64,000 bases of DNA from Telluria aromaticivorans (GTDB lineage Bacteria > Pseudomonadota > Gammaproteobacteria > Burkholderiales > Burkholderiaceae_D), in NCBI RefSeq assembly GCF_013003915.1, contig NZ_JABAIV010000004.1:62001-126000 (forward strand), read 5' to 3'. Under the pieces are notes generated by a model. The model made no database searches and was not told the DNA's origin. It worked only from the letters and a program-made list of their open reading frames with translations. The position numbers and the translations under genes are program-made. Positions 55,028 to 64,000 of this stretch are shown one piece after another (the first letter of the stretch is position 1; every line of letters begins with the position of its first letter).

Positions 55028-55861
55028 ATGCCCGAACTCCCAGAAGTAGAAGTCACCCGGCGCGGTGTCGCTCCCCATATCGAAGGCCGCGTCGTCGACG
55101 CGGTGGTGATGCGCCGCGAAGGCCTGCGCTGGCCCTTCCCGCCCGGCCTCTCCGGCTTGCTGGTCGGGCAACGCATCACGCACACCGGCCGCCGCGGCAA
55201 ATACCTGCTGGTCCATTTCGAACATGGCGCCCTGATCATCCACCTCGGCATGTCCGGCCACCTGCGCGTACTGCCGCCAGGGGTCGAGCCGCGCAAGCAC
55301 GACCACTTCGACCTGGTCGTGGCCGGGCCGGAAGGCCAACAGGTATTGCGCCTGCACGATCCGCGCCGCTTCGGCGCCGTACTCTGGCACGACCAGGATG
55401 AAGGCGCGCTGGGCGACCACCTGCTGCTGCGCGGCCTGGGGATCGAGCCGCTCGAGGACGGCTTTTCGGGCGAACTGCTGCACCGCGAGACCCGCAAGCG
55501 CAGTGCGCCGATCAAGCAGGTGCTGCTGGCGGGCGATATCGTGGTCGGCGTCGGCAATATCTACGCCTGCGAAAGCCTGTTCCAGGCCGGGATCAACCCG
55601 AAAACCCCGGCCGCGCGCATTAGCCGCGCCCGCTACGACCGGCTGGCCGTGGCGATCAAGGAGATCCTGGCCGCCGCCATCGTCCAGGGCGGCAGCACCC
55701 TGAAGGACTTTATTGCTGTAAACGGACAATCCGGATATTTCCAGCAGACATATTTCGTCTATGATCGTGCAGGAGTGCCTTGCCGCAACTGTGGCGCGCC
55801 GGTCCGCCAGATCAAGCAGGGCCAGCGCTCGACTTTCTATTGCGTGCAATGCCAGCGTTGA
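55028..55861 (+). CDS. mutM: MutM (Fpg), formamidopyrimidine-DNA glycosylase
   Basis: A 277-residue base-excision enzyme removing 8-oxoguanine. The catalytic N terminus PELPEVEVTRRGV is exposed after Met removal; the C-terminal zinc finger is CRNCGAPVRQIKQG...FYCVQCQR. The ATG at 55028 is required for the catalytic Pro. Together with mutY downstream it forms part of the GO repair system. Confidence 0.97.
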   Translation: MPELPEVEVTRRGVAPHIEGRVVDAVVMRREGLRWPFPPGLSGLLVGQRITHTGRRGKYLLVHFEHGALIIHLGMSGHLRVLPPGVEPRKHDHFDLVVAGPEGQQVLRLHDPRRFGAVLWHDQDEGALGDHLLLRGLGIEPLEDGFSGELLHRETRKRSAPIKQVLLAGDIVVGVGNIYACESLFQAGINPKTPAARISRARYDRLAVAIKEILAAAIVQGGSTLKDFIAVNGQSGYFQQTYFVYDRAGVPCRNCGAPVRQIKQGQRSTFYCVQCQR

Positions 55862-55863
55862 CC

Positions 55864-55994
55864 GTAGGGTGGGCGGCTTGTGGTCTGGTCCACTGGACCA
55901 GACCACCCCGCGCGTCCAAATCACGTCAATGAATACGCGTATGTGCTTCGGGTACGTTCGTTGACCGCGTGGGCGGGAGACCCGCCCACCCTAC
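55864..55994. repeat. GTAG-type palindromic repeat pair copy 8 (mixed long and short units)
   Basis: The left unit starts two bases behind the mutM stop and holds an inner palindrome GTGGTCTGGTCC, ACT, GGACCAGACCAC. The right unit, GCGTGGGCGGG, AGA, CCCGCCCACCCTAC, is a short hairpin. It leaves just 30 bases for the ribosome site of the next gene. Confidence 0.85.
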
Positions 55995-56024
55995 ATTAAC
56001 CGGCCAATTTACAGGCAAAGAAAC

Positions 56025-57929
56025 ATGCAGGATTTCCAACAGTATGGCGCCTGGCGCGCCGCCGTCACCGCAGCGCTGGAAGCCTATGGCGCCGCGCTGC
56101 GCGATGCCGCGCTGGTCGATGGCGCGGGCGAGCAGCAGCTGGCACGGGCACTGGCGCGCTTGCGCGACGACCGCCTTTCGGTGGCCTTCGTGGCCGAATT
56201 CTCGCGCGGAAAAACCGAGCTGATCAACGCACTGTTCTTCGCCGACTACGGCCAGCGCATCCTGCCCTCGAGCGCTGGACGCACCACGATGTGCCCGACC
56301 GAGCTGCTGTACGACGCGGCGCTGCCGCCCTGCATCCGCCTGCTGCCGATCGAGACCCGCGCCGAACACCTGTCCACCAGCGATTTCCGCGACGACCCAA
56401 GCGCCTGGACTACCCTGCCCCTGGATCTCGACGCGCCCGAGCGCATGACCGAGGCCTTCCGCCAGGTAAGCCTGACGCGCCGCGTGCCGGCGCTGGAGGC
56501 GGAACGCTACGGCCTGTGGGACCCGGCCGACCCGGACACCGCCACCAGCCTGGGGCCGGACGGCACGGTCGAGATCCCGCAGTGGCGCCACGCGATCATC
56601 AACCTGCCCCACCCGCTGCTCAGGCAGGGCCTGGTAATCCTCGACACGCCGGGCCTGAACGCGATCGGCACCGAGCCGGAACTGACCCTGAACCTGATCC
56701 CGAATGCGCACGCGGTGCTGTTCATCCTGGCCGCCGAAACCGGCGTGACCAAGAGCGACATCGATGTCTGGCGCACGCATATCGGCGCCGGGCCGGGGCG
56801 GCTGGCGGTGCTGAACAAGATCGACGCCATGTGGGACGAGCTGCGCACGCCCGAACAGAACGACGCCGAGATCGCGCGCCAGCAGCTGGGCGTGGCCCAG
56901 CAACTGGGGCTGGACAGCGCGCGGGTGTATCCGGTGTCGGCGCAAAAGGCGCTGGTCGGCAAGATCAACGGCGACATGGCCCTGTTCGAGAAGAGCCGGC
57001 TGGGCGCGCTCGAAGCGGCGCTGTTCCACGACCTGATCCCGGCGCGCAAGGAGATCGTGCGGCGCCAACTGGACCTCGACCTCGAACAAGTGGCCGCCGG
57101 CCAGGCGGCGCTGGCCGGCGCCCGCATGCGCGACCTGGTCGACCAGCTGCGCGAGCTCAAGAGCCTGCGCGGCAAGAACCAGAACGTGATCGCGCACATG
57201 ATGCGCCGCGTGGAGCTGGAAAAGAAGGAATTCGACGCCAGCCTGTTCAAGCTGCAGGGCACGCGCGCGGTGTTCGCCCGCCTGTCGACCGAGCTGTATT
57301 CGACGCTGGGCATGGACACCGTGCAAGGGCAGACCGATGCCGTGCGCGCCGAGATGCAGGCGGCGCGCTTTGCCACCGGCATGCGCCAGCCGGTGCGCGC
57401 CTTTTTCGATACGGCGCGCGCCAATCTGGACGCATCGAACGCGAAGGTTGCCGAGATCGGCGCGATGATGGACAGCATGGTGCGCAAGTTCGCGGCCGAG
57501 CATGGCCTGGCGCTGGCCAGCCCGATGACATTGTCGCTCGAGCGCTACCGGATTGAAATCGACGAGGTCGAAGAGCTGTTCCTGAAGCAGTTCGGCACCG
57601 CCACCCTGCTCATGACCAGCCGCGCTACCTTGCTGGAGCGCTTCTTCGATTCGATCGCCTCGCGCGTGCGGCGCAGTTTCCGCGCCGCGAACCTGGACGC
57701 CGAAGCCTGGCTGAAGGTGATCATGGCGCCGCTGGAAACCGCGATCCGCCAGCACCGCGAGCAGCTGCGCGGCCGCCAGGCTTCGATCGGCCGCATCTTC
57801 GAGGCCACCGACAGCCTGGAACAGAAAATCACCGCCTTCGAGGGCAGCCACGCGGCGCTCGAAGGCACGCGCGCGCACCTGGCGGCCTTGTCCGCACAGG
57901 TCGCCGCCACACTGGAAGCACGCATTTAG
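56025..57929 (+). CDS. Dynamin-family GTPase-like protein
   Basis: A 634-residue bacterial dynamin-like protein. The P-loop is degenerate in form (AEFSRGKTELINAL, about 58-71, matching the dynamin family GxxxxGKS/T frame), the switch II motif is LDTPGLN and the G4 motif is LNKID. The remaining 350 residues are long helices with heptad character, as in dynamin stalks. Bacterial relatives remodel or repair membranes, often as pairs; only one is present here. It lies between two DNA repair genes and 11 bases before mutY, so cotranscription with mutY is likely. Function is not established. Confidence 0.88.
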   Translation: MQDFQQYGAWRAAVTAALEAYGAALRDAALVDGAGEQQLARALARLRDDRLSVAFVAEFSRGKTELINALFFADYGQRILPSSAGRTTMCPTELLYDAALPPCIRLLPIETRAEHLSTSDFRDDPSAWTTLPLDLDAPERMTEAFRQVSLTRRVPALEAERYGLWDPADPDTATSLGPDGTVEIPQWRHAIINLPHPLLRQGLVILDTPGLNAIGTEPELTLNLIPNAHAVLFILAAETGVTKSDIDVWRTHIGAGPGRLAVLNKIDAMWDELRTPEQNDAEIARQQLGVAQQLGLDSARVYPVSAQKALVGKINGDMALFEKSRLGALEAALFHDLIPARKEIVRRQLDLDLEQVAAGQAALAGARMRDLVDQLRELKSLRGKNQNVIAHMMRRVELEKKEFDASLFKLQGTRAVFARLSTELYSTLGMDTVQGQTDAVRAEMQAARFATGMRQPVRAFFDTARANLDASNAKVAEIGAMMDSMVRKFAAEHGLALASPMTLSLERYRIEIDEVEELFLKQFGTATLLMTSRATLLERFFDSIASRVRRSFRAANLDAEAWLKVIMAPLETAIRQHREQLRGRQASIGRIFEATDSLEQKITAFEGSHAALEGTRAHLAALSAQVAATLEARI

Positions 57930-57940
57930 GAACACCCCGC

Positions 57941-59044
57941 ATGAAGCGCTTGACCGAATTCGACCAGCTGGCCGACCCGACTTTCTCGCACGCCGTGATC
58001 CGTTGGCAGCGCACCCATGGCCGCCACACGCTGCCATGGCAGAACACGACGGACGCCTACCGCATCTGGCTGTCCGAGATCATGCTGCAACAGACCCAGG
58101 TCGCCGCGGTGCTCGGCTATTACGCACGCTTCCTGGAGCGCTTCCCGACGGTGCAGGCGCTGGCCGACGCGCCGCTTGACGACGTGATGGCCCACTGGAG
58201 CGGGCTGGGCTACTACACCCGCGCGCGCAACCTGCATGCCTGCGCCAGGCGCGTGGTGGAGGAATACGGCGGCGTCTTCCCGGGCGACCCGGCGCTGCTG
58301 GCGGACCTGCCGGGCATCGGCCGCTCGACGGCGGCGGCCATCGCCGCCTTCTCGGTGGGCGCACGCGTTGCGATCATGGACGGCAACGTCAAGCGCGTGT
58401 TCGCGCGGGTGTTCGGCATCGAGCAGTACCCGGGCGGGAAGCGGGTCGAAGACGCCCTGTGGCGCCGTGCCGATGCGCTGTTGCCCGAGCAAGGCATCGA
58501 ATCGTACACGCAGGGGCTGATGGACCTGGGCGCGACTCTCTGCACCCGCAGCCGCCCGGATTGCCCACGCTGCCCTTTGAAGGAGCGCTGCGTGGCCTAT
58601 GCCACTGGGCGCACGGCGGAACTCCCGGTGCGCAAGCCGAAAAAGACTTCGCCGGAAAAGCGCGCGGCGCTGCTGGTCGTGATCGACCGCGGCCAGGTGC
58701 TGCTGGAGCAGCGGCCCGGCACCGGTATCTGGGGCGGGCTGATGTCGCTACCGGAGGTGGATGGGCACCTTGGGGTCGACGTGGATGCGGTGCTGGCTTC
58801 GGAGATTACGGTGGCGGCGGCGCAGTTCGGCGCCGTGGAAGAGATCCAGGCGCTGCGGCCGCTGGTGCACGTGTTCACGCACTACAAGCTGCACATCGCG
58901 CCGTGGCAGGTGGTGCTGTCGGAACGCGGGGGCGCGACCGGACGGCATGTGTGGTGGGATATGGAGCGGATCGATGCGGCGCCCTTGCCGGCGCCGGTGA
59001 AGAAGCTGTTGCTGGAGTTGGGAAGGCCGGGGTTGTTTAATTAA
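57941..59044 (+). CDS. mutY: MutY, A/G-specific adenine glycosylase
   Basis: A 367-residue enzyme that removes adenine opposite 8-oxoguanine. Catalytic Glu in SEIMLQQTQV, the HhH LPGIGRSTAAAIAAF, catalytic Asp in IMDGNVKRV, the 4Fe-4S ligands CTRSRPDCPRCPLKERC, and a C-terminal NUDIX-like 8-oxoG recognition domain are all present. AGGAAC precedes the ATG. Confidence 0.97.
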   Translation: MKRLTEFDQLADPTFSHAVIRWQRTHGRHTLPWQNTTDAYRIWLSEIMLQQTQVAAVLGYYARFLERFPTVQALADAPLDDVMAHWSGLGYYTRARNLHACARRVVEEYGGVFPGDPALLADLPGIGRSTAAAIAAFSVGARVAIMDGNVKRVFARVFGIEQYPGGKRVEDALWRRADALLPEQGIESYTQGLMDLGATLCTRSRPDCPRCPLKERCVAYATGRTAELPVRKPKKTSPEKRAALLVVIDRGQVLLEQRPGTGIWGGLMSLPEVDGHLGVDVDAVLASEITVAAAQFGAVEEIQALRPLVHVFTHYKLHIAPWQVVLSERGGATGRHVWWDMERIDAAPLPAPVKKLLLELGRPGLFN

Positions 59045-59058
59045 ATACTAGCTGCCCC

Positions 59059-59167
59059 GTAGGGTGGGCAAGTCCCTTGCCCACGCGGTGATAGTTTCGG
59101 TGCGAGCAGCTGCACGGGCGACATCACCGTGATTTGAACGCGTGGGCGGGAGACCCGCCCACGCTAC
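59059..59167. repeat. GTAG-type palindromic repeat pair copy 9
   Basis: Left unit GTAGGGTGGGCAAG, TCC, CTTGCCCACGCG; right unit TTTGAACGCGTGGGCGGG, AGA, CCCGCCCACGCTAC. It fills the convergent gap between mutY and dgt and may serve as a terminator for both. Confidence 0.85.
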
Positions 59168-59170
59168 GGT

Positions 59171-60304
59171 CTAGAAATGATCCAGCGAAAAGATGCGCCG
59201 ATGCTCCCGGATCGCATACCGGTCCGTCATCCCCGCAATGTAATCCGCGATCTTCCGCGCCTGCCCCATCGGGTCCCCGTCGACCTGGTAATCCTTCGGC
59301 AGCAGCACCGGGTCTTGCAAGAATGCCTCGAACAGCTCGCGCACGATGCGGCTGGCCTTGACGCGCATGCGGTTGACCTGGAAGTGGCGGTACAGGTTCG
59401 CGTACAGGAAACGCTTGAGCGCCGTGGTCTCGGCACGCATCTGGGGCGAGAAGCGGATCAGGGGAAGCGATGCGCGCACGTCGTCGATGTCCTGCGGCGC
59501 CGCCTCCGCGATCAGGGCTGCCGAAGTCTCGACCAGGTCAGCCGTCATCGCCGTGATCATCAGGCGGATTGTCTCGTACAGGGCGCGCCGTCCCGGCAAG
59601 CCGGGATACTGCGTTTCCACCGTATGGCGGTGGCGTGCAAACAGCTCCACCTCTTCCATCTGCGCCATCGTCAACAAGCCCGAACGCAGGCCGTCGTCGA
59701 TGTCGTGGTTGTTGTACGCGATCTCGTCGGCCAGGTCGGTCAGCTGCGCTTCCAGGCTGGGCTGGCAGCGGTTCATGAAGCGGTGTCCCAGCTCGCCCAG
59801 CTGGCGCGCGTTGGCCAGCGAGCAGTGCTTGAGGATGCCCTCGCGCGTTTCGAAGGTGAGATTCAGGCCGTCGAAGGCGCCGTAGTGCTCTTCGAGCTGG
59901 TCGACCACGCGCAGGCTTTGCAGGTTGTGCTCGAAGCCGCCGTAGTCCTTCATGCATTCATTGAGCACGTCCTGGCCCACATGACCGAAAGGCGTATGAC
60001 CGAGGTCGTGCGCCAGCGCGCAAGCCTCGACCAGGTCTTCGTTCAGCTGCAGGCTGCGCGCCAGCGTGCGGCCGATCTGGGCCACCTCGATGCTGTGCGT
60101 GAGCCGGGTGCGGAACAAATCGCCCTCGTGGTTCAGGAACACCTGGGTCTTGTACTCGAGGCGGCGGAAGGCCGTCGAGTGGATGATACGGTCGCGGTCG
60201 CGCTGGAATTCGCTGCGCGAACCGGCCGGCGGCTCGATGTGGATGCGGCCGCGCGACTTCGACGAATGGGCCGCGTAGGGAGCTAATCGAGCGTCGAAGT
60301 CCAT
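59171..60304 (-). CDS. dgt: dGTP triphosphohydrolase-like HD-domain protein (dgt)
   Basis: A 377-residue HD-domain nucleotide hydrolase. Metal-binding motifs are [28 protein letters not shown] (HD) and a later conserved Asp ([14 protein letters not shown]). It is the short dGTPase-like form found next to aroB in betaproteobacteria. The start may instead be the GTG at 60313, which overlaps the aroB stop (GTGA) and adds three residues. Confidence 0.92.
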   Translation of the reverse strand: MDFDARLAPYAAHSSKSRGRIHIEPPAGSRSEFQRDRDRIIHSTAFRRLEYKTQVFLNHEGDLFRTRLTHSIEVAQIGRTLARSLQLNEDLVEACALAHDLGHTPFGHVGQDVLNECMKDYGGFEHNLQSLRVVDQLEEHYGAFDGLNLTFETREGILKHCSLANARQLGELGHRFMNRCQPSLEAQLTDLADEIAYNNHDIDDGLRSGLLTMAQMEEVELFARHRHTVETQYPGLPGRRALYETIRLMITAMTADLVETSAALIAEAAPQDIDDVRASLPLIRFSPQMRAETTALKRFLYANLYRHFQVNRMRVKASRIVRELFEAFLQDPVLLPKDYQVDGDPMGQARKIADYIAGMTDRYAIREHRRIFSLDHF

Positions 60305-60309
60305 GGCAT

Positions 60310-61962
60310 TCACCGCACGCAGGCTGCGAGCGTGGCGCGCAGCATATCTGGCGGCGCCGTCGTGATCGACGGGCTGCCCAATGGTTTGAGCAGGATGAAC
60401 CTGATCGCCCCGCCCTCGTTCTTCTTGTCCACCGCCATCAGCTCGATCCAGCGCTCCAGGCCCAGGTCTGGCGCCCTGGTCGGCAGGCCGGCAGCCGCCA
60501 CCAGCGCGCGCAGGCGTTCGACGGTGGCCGCGTCGACCAGGCCAAGGCGCGCCGACAAATCGGCCGCCATCACCATGCCGCAGCCGACCGCTTCGCCGTG
60601 CAGCCAGTTACCGTAGCCGAGGCCCGATTCGATCGCATGGCCGAAGGTGTGGCCGAAATTGAGCACGGCGCGCAGGCCGCCTTCGCGTTCGTCCTTGCGC
60701 ACCACTTCGGCCTTGATCTCGCAGGAGCGTGCGATTGCGTAGGCCATCGCTTCCGGCTCGCGTGCCACCAGCCTGCCGATGTTCTGCTCGATCCATTCGA
60801 AATAGGCGGCATCCAGGATCGCGCCATGCTTGATCACCTCGGCCAGGCCGGCCGACAGTTCGCGTGCGGGCAGCGTGTCGAGGGTGGCGGTATCGGCGAT
60901 CACGGCGCGCGGCTGGTAGAAGGCGCCGATCATGTTCTTGCCGAGCGGGTGGTTGATGCCGGTCTTGCCGCCCACCGAGGAATCGACCTGCGACAGCAGC
61001 GTTGTCGGCACCTGCACGAAGGGCACGCCGCGCATGTAGCTGCTGGCCGCGAAGCCGGTGAGGTCGCCGATCACGCCGCCGCCAAGCGCCACCAGGGTGG
61101 TCTTGCGGTCGCAGCGGTTGGCCAGCAGCGCGTCGTACACCAGGTTCAGCGACTGCCAGGTCTTGTACTCTTCGCCGTCCGGCAGCACGATCTCGACCAC
61201 GTCGCGGCCCGCGGCGCGCAGCGCGCCGGCGACCTTCGCCAGGTACAGGGGAGCAACGACGGTGTTGGTGACGATGGCGACCTTGCCGCTGTCGATGTGG
61301 CGGGTGAGCAGCGCGGCATCGCCGAGCAGGTCGCGGCCGATGGCGATCGGGTAGCTGCGCTCGCCCAGGTCGACGTTGAGGGTAGTGCTTGCCTGTTCGT
61401 TCATCGAATCGCTTGCCAGCTCCTGCGCGCGTCCGGTATCGAGCGCGGCGAGCTGGTCCAGAATGGTTTGAACCATCGATTGTACGTTAGGTCGGCCGGT
61501 GTCGATGACGAGGTCTGCAATCTCGCGGTAGAGCGGGTCGCGCGTGGCCAGCAGTTCCTCGAGCTTGGCGCGCGGGTCGGCGGTTTGCAGCAACGGGCGG
61601 TTCTTGTCGTGCGAGGTGCGCTGCAGGATGCTGCCGATCGCGGCGCGCAAATAAATCACGGTGCCGCGCTCGGCCAGCAGCGCGCGGCTGACCGGATCGA
61701 GCACGGCGCCGCCGCCGGTGGCCAGCACCAGGTGGTCCTGGGTGGTCAGGTCGCGAATCATGTCGGCTTCGCGGCGGCGGAAGCTCGGCTCGCCCTCGAT
61801 CTCGAAAATCCACGGCACCGAGGCGCCGGTGCGCGCTTCGATCTCGTGGTCGGAATCGACGAAGCGCTTGCCGAGCTTGCGCGCGAGCTGGCGTCCGATG
61901 GTGGTCTTCCCAGCCCCCATCAGGCCAACGAGGAAAATATTGTTGTTCTTGGGATGAGACAC
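60310..61962 (-). CDS. aroKB: Fused shikimate kinase and 3-dehydroquinate synthase (AroK-AroB reading frame)
   Basis: A single 550-codon frame. Residues 1-175 are shikimate kinase (P-loop [12 protein letters not shown] motif, [12 protein letters not shown] lid). Residues about 187-550 are dehydroquinate synthase ([29 protein letters not shown], metal ligands, [14 protein letters not shown]). A linker of about a dozen residues ([12 protein letters not shown]) joins them, and no stop lies between. An internal ATG at 61404 (MNEQAS) looks like a normal aroB start, with AGGAG 15 bases upstream, so a separate AroB could also be made by internal initiation. In most relatives aroK and aroB are adjacent but separate. 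Confidence 0.9.
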   Translation of the reverse strand: MSHPKNNNIFLVGLMGAGKTTIGRQLARKLGKRFVDSDHEIEARTGASVPWIFEIEGEPSFRRREADMIRDLTTQDHLVLATGGGAVLDPVSRALLAERGTVIYLRAAIGSILQRTSHDKNRPLLQTADPRAKLEELLATRDPLYREIADLVIDTGRPNVQSMVQTILDQLAALDTGRAQELASDSMNEQASTTLNVDLGERSYPIAIGRDLLGDAALLTRHIDSGKVAIVTNTVVAPLYLAKVAGALRAAGRDVVEIVLPDGEEYKTWQSLNLVYDALLANRCDRKTTLVALGGGVIGDLTGFAASSYMRGVPFVQVPTTLLSQVDSSVGGKTGINHPLGKNMIGAFYQPRAVIADTATLDTLPARELSAGLAEVIKHGAILDAAYFEWIEQNIGRLVAREPEAMAYAIARSCEIKAEVVRKDEREGGLRAVLNFGHTFGHAIESGLGYGNWLHGEAVGCGMVMAADLSARLGLVDAATVERLRALVAAAGLPTRAPDLGLERWIELMAVDKKNEGGAIRFILLKPLGSPSITTAPPDMLRATLAACVR

Positions 61963-61977
61963 TGCCAGGTCCGCAGA

Positions 61978-62010
61978 AATAAAAAAGACGGCCAGTATAG
62001 ACCGGCCGCC
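61978..62010 (-). terminator. Intrinsic terminator of the Ig-like lipoprotein gene
   Basis: An eight-base-pair stem with one G-T pair (61989-61996 and 62001-62008) is followed on the minus strand by six Ts. It isolates the lipoprotein gene from aroKB. Confidence 0.85.
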
Positions 62011-62044
62011 TCTCTTTGCGTCAATCCATCAGTTGCTTACACCC

Positions 62045-63994
62045 TCATGGGCAGCTGAAGGCGACCCGGAACGGAATCGAAGTGACCGAGCCTTTCGGCG
62101 AGGTGACCGTCACGTCGAAGGTCGCCACGCTGCCGGCCGTGCACGGCTTTTCGCCGACACTGGTGATCGTGAAGCGGTGGGTCGAACCCTGGTTGCCGCT
62201 GATCGTGTTGCCGGTCGGGTCGTCGTTATTGGCATCGTGCGGGAAGATGTTCGGCACGATGGCCGGAACCACGCCCACCACGCTGCCATTGGCGATGCCG
62301 GTGACGGCAACCGTCGAGCCTGCCGGCAGCGGGTTGAAGTTCAGGTCGTTCAGCTGCAGCGTGAACACCAGCGGGGTATCGGCCGGTACCGGCCCGATCG
62401 CAACGGTCTGGTTTTCCGGCAGCGCCGTGGCCGCGTTATTCAAGAAGACATGCTTCACGCGGCCGTCGCTGAAGAACACCGCCGATTTGGCAAACTGCGT
62501 GACCGCGCCATCGGTGGTGCTGGCGCAGATCGTGGCCACGCCGCGGCGGGTGGCGTCGGGCGACGAGCCCGGGCCGGTATTGCATGGGGTGGCCGGCGTG
62601 TTCGGCGACGGCAGGCGCGGGTTCTGGGTGCGGAAGTCGACCGAGCAGCCGCCGTTGAGCGTGTTGCAGCCACCCCGGTCCGAGGAGCCGATCGCGCCCA
62701 TGTTGGTCTGGAAGACCACCGGGGTGCCGTCGGCCACTGGATTGCCGAAGCCATCGGCGAGCAGGATATTGAACGAGGCCGCCGGCGTGGTCGTGCCGCT
62801 GTCGTAGGCCCAGCCCTCGATATTGGCGGTGGTCACGCTCAGCGAGACCGAGCGCTGCACCGGCAGGCCGGTGGTCACGACGATCGAATCCGAGGTGGTC
62901 GAGATGTTCGGGCGGGTCGCGGTCGCGGTTTGCGGCAGCGTGGCCTGGACGCGGAAGGTGGTCGGGAAGCTGAGCGAGTTGACGGTGGTGATGACTTCGC
63001 CACTCTGGTCGGTGGTGTCGCTGGCCTTGTTCAGGGTCACGGCGCCTGCCGGGGCCACGATGAAGTCCACGCGCTGGCCCACCAGCGGACGGTCGAAGAT
63101 GTCGAACACGCGGAAACGCAGGGTGGCGGTCTCGGTGCGGTTGATGCCGCCCTGGCCCTGGATCACGATCGATTTATCGTTCGGCAGCGCCGAGACGAAC
63201 TGCACCGATGCCGCTGCCGGCGCTGCGATCTGCAGGGTCGCCGAGGCCGGGGTCGTCACGCCGTCGGCCGAGGCCGTGATGACGTCGCTGTTGCCGCAGC
63301 CCTGGTCGCGGTAGACTACTTTCGCGGTGCCGTTATTGGTGGCAGCGGTATCGGCCAGGGTGGCCTTGCCGGCCGTGGCGCAGGCGGAACTGAATTTCAC
63401 CGACACCTGCCCGGTGTAGGGCGCGCCGTTGGCCAGCAGGTCGAGCGAGATCTCGGTCGAGCCATAGGCCGCGATGCTGGCCGGGGCCAGGCGCAGGACG
63501 CTGAAGGTCAGCGCGGTGGCGCCGACCGAGTAATTGGCTTCGCTGGTGATGGTAGCGCCGGCGACGGCGGCGGTCGCCGTCACCTTGCCGGCCCCGCCCG
63601 CGGCCAGGCTGGCGGTGCGCATGGTCACGCTGGCGACGCCGCTGGCGTCGGTCAGGCTGGTGCCGGCGGTCGGCGAGAACACCGCCAGCGCCGGGTCGGT
63701 GGCAAACGACACCAGCACGTTCGGCAGCGGCTGGCCGGCCGGATTGCGCACCAGGGCGCGCACCGTCAGCGGCGCGGCGCCGGTGAGCGAGTTGCTGGCC
63801 TGGCCGCTGGCGTTGACGAAGCTCAGGCCGACCGTCGATGCTGCCGGGGTGGTGGTGCCGCCGGTGCCGCCGGTGCCTGTGCCGCCACCGGTCACGGTGC
63901 CGGGGCTGCCGCCGCCGCCGCCGCAGGCAGCGAGCAATACGGCGAGCAGCAGCGCGGCGCCGCCCTTGAAGGTGTTCGATTGCGGGGTTTTCAT
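62045..63994 (-). CDS. Ig-like/invasin-type repeat lipoprotein
   Basis: A 649-residue lipoprotein. The lipobox is LAAC with Cys24, followed by a Gly/Thr-rich spacer. The body is a series of bacterial Ig-like (Big_1/invasin-type) domains, with segments such as NPAGQPLPNVLVSFATD and DIFDRPLVGQRVDFIV at the domain starts. It is probably outer-membrane-anchored and surface-exposed. Paired Cys residues in the later domains (for instance GGCNTLNGGC) may be disulfides. No receptor or partner can be named. Its promoter lies beyond the right edge. Confidence 0.85.
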   Translation of the reverse strand: MKTPQSNTFKGGAALLLAVLLAACGGGGGSPGTVTGGGTGTGGTGGTTTPAASTVGLSFVNASGQASNSLTGAAPLTVRALVRNPAGQPLPNVLVSFATDPALAVFSPTAGTSLTDASGVASVTMRTASLAAGGAGKVTATAAVAGATITSEANYSVGATALTFSVLRLAPASIAAYGSTEISLDLLANGAPYTGQVSVKFSSACATAGKATLADTAATNNGTAKVVYRDQGCGNSDVITASADGVTTPASATLQIAAPAAASVQFVSALPNDKSIVIQGQGGINRTETATLRFRVFDIFDRPLVGQRVDFIVAPAGAVTLNKASDTTDQSGEVITTVNSLSFPTTFRVQATLPQTATATRPNISTTSDSIVVTTGLPVQRSVSLSVTTANIEGWAYDSGTTTPAASFNILLADGFGNPVADGTPVVFQTNMGAIGSSDRGGCNTLNGGCSVDFRTQNPRLPSPNTPATPCNTGPGSSPDATRRGVATICASTTDGAVTQFAKSAVFFSDGRVKHVFLNNAATALPENQTVAIGPVPADTPLVFTLQLNDLNFNPLPAGSTVAVTGIANGSVVGVVPAIVPNIFPHDANNDDPTGNTISGNQGSTHRFTITSVGEKPCTAGSVATFDVTVTSPKGSVTSIPFRVAFSCP

Positions 63995-64000
63995 GTCTTG

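Overview
The window is a gene-dense, GC-rich chromosome segment from a betaproteobacterium, most likely Oxalobacteraceae (Massilia/Telluria/Duganella/Janthinobacterium relatives). This rests on recognisable gene blocks (fmdB-DUF502, ubiB-ubiJ-Tim44-ubiE, lptC-lptA-lptB-rpoN-hpf, TPR-lolB-ispE-tRNA-Gln-prs-rplY-pth-ychF, aroK-aroB-dgt), a two-domain EIIA(Ntr)/HprK/RapZ set and a chromosomal B3 metallo-beta-lactamase. It is a family-level inference from gene content, not a database match.

Layout. 1-5606 is a minus-strand housekeeping block (DUF502 start, fmdB, TPMT-like methyltransferase, ubiB, ubiJ, Tim44-like protein, ubiE). 5771-17758 is a plus-strand accessory island: a hybrid histidine kinase, a sigma-54 activator of VpsR-like architecture, two paralogous giant Gly/Ala-rich secreted proteins, a small secreted protein, a C39-like peptidase, a small secreted protein with a double-glycine motif, and an outer-membrane barrel with an N-terminal coiled coil. 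The last six look like a divergent Fap-type functional amyloid export system. Both giant genes have near-perfect -24/-12 promoters and duplicated upstream palindromes. cspA follows, and the minus-strand housekeeping block resumes at 18398 (DUF971, HIT, a 1336-residue FAD/Fe-S oxidoreductase).

23487-28552 holds a predicted membrane-anchored metallopeptidase-like protein, small membrane proteins, ilvA and queF. 28904-31344 is ptsN-hprK-rapZ (+). 31398-38023 (-) is a HIBYL-CoA hydrolase-like gene, hpf, rpoN, lptBAC, kdsC and kdsD. 38102-48421 carries a KefB/YbaL-like antiporter, a DUF484-GGDEF cyclase, a MOSC protein, a B3 metallo-beta-lactamase, ychF, ydcF-like, patatin-like and DUF3857/transglutaminase genes. 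48439-54913 (-) is pth, rplY, prs, tRNA-Gln, ispE, lolB and a TPR lipoprotein. 55028-59044 (+) is mutM, a dynamin-like GTPase and mutY. 59171-63994 (-) is dgt, a fused aroK-aroB reading frame and an Ig-like repeat lipoprotein.

At least nine intergenic sites carry one family of GTAG-headed palindromic repeats, usually as inverted pairs (REP/BIME type). They sit directly behind stop codons, and in two genes the repeat itself supplies the TAG stop. The main biological unit is the island: a sensor kinase and a sigma-54 activator probably drive two abundant matrix subunits, with a downstream protease and outer-membrane pore for their processing and export. Sigma-54 itself (rpoN) is also encoded in the window.
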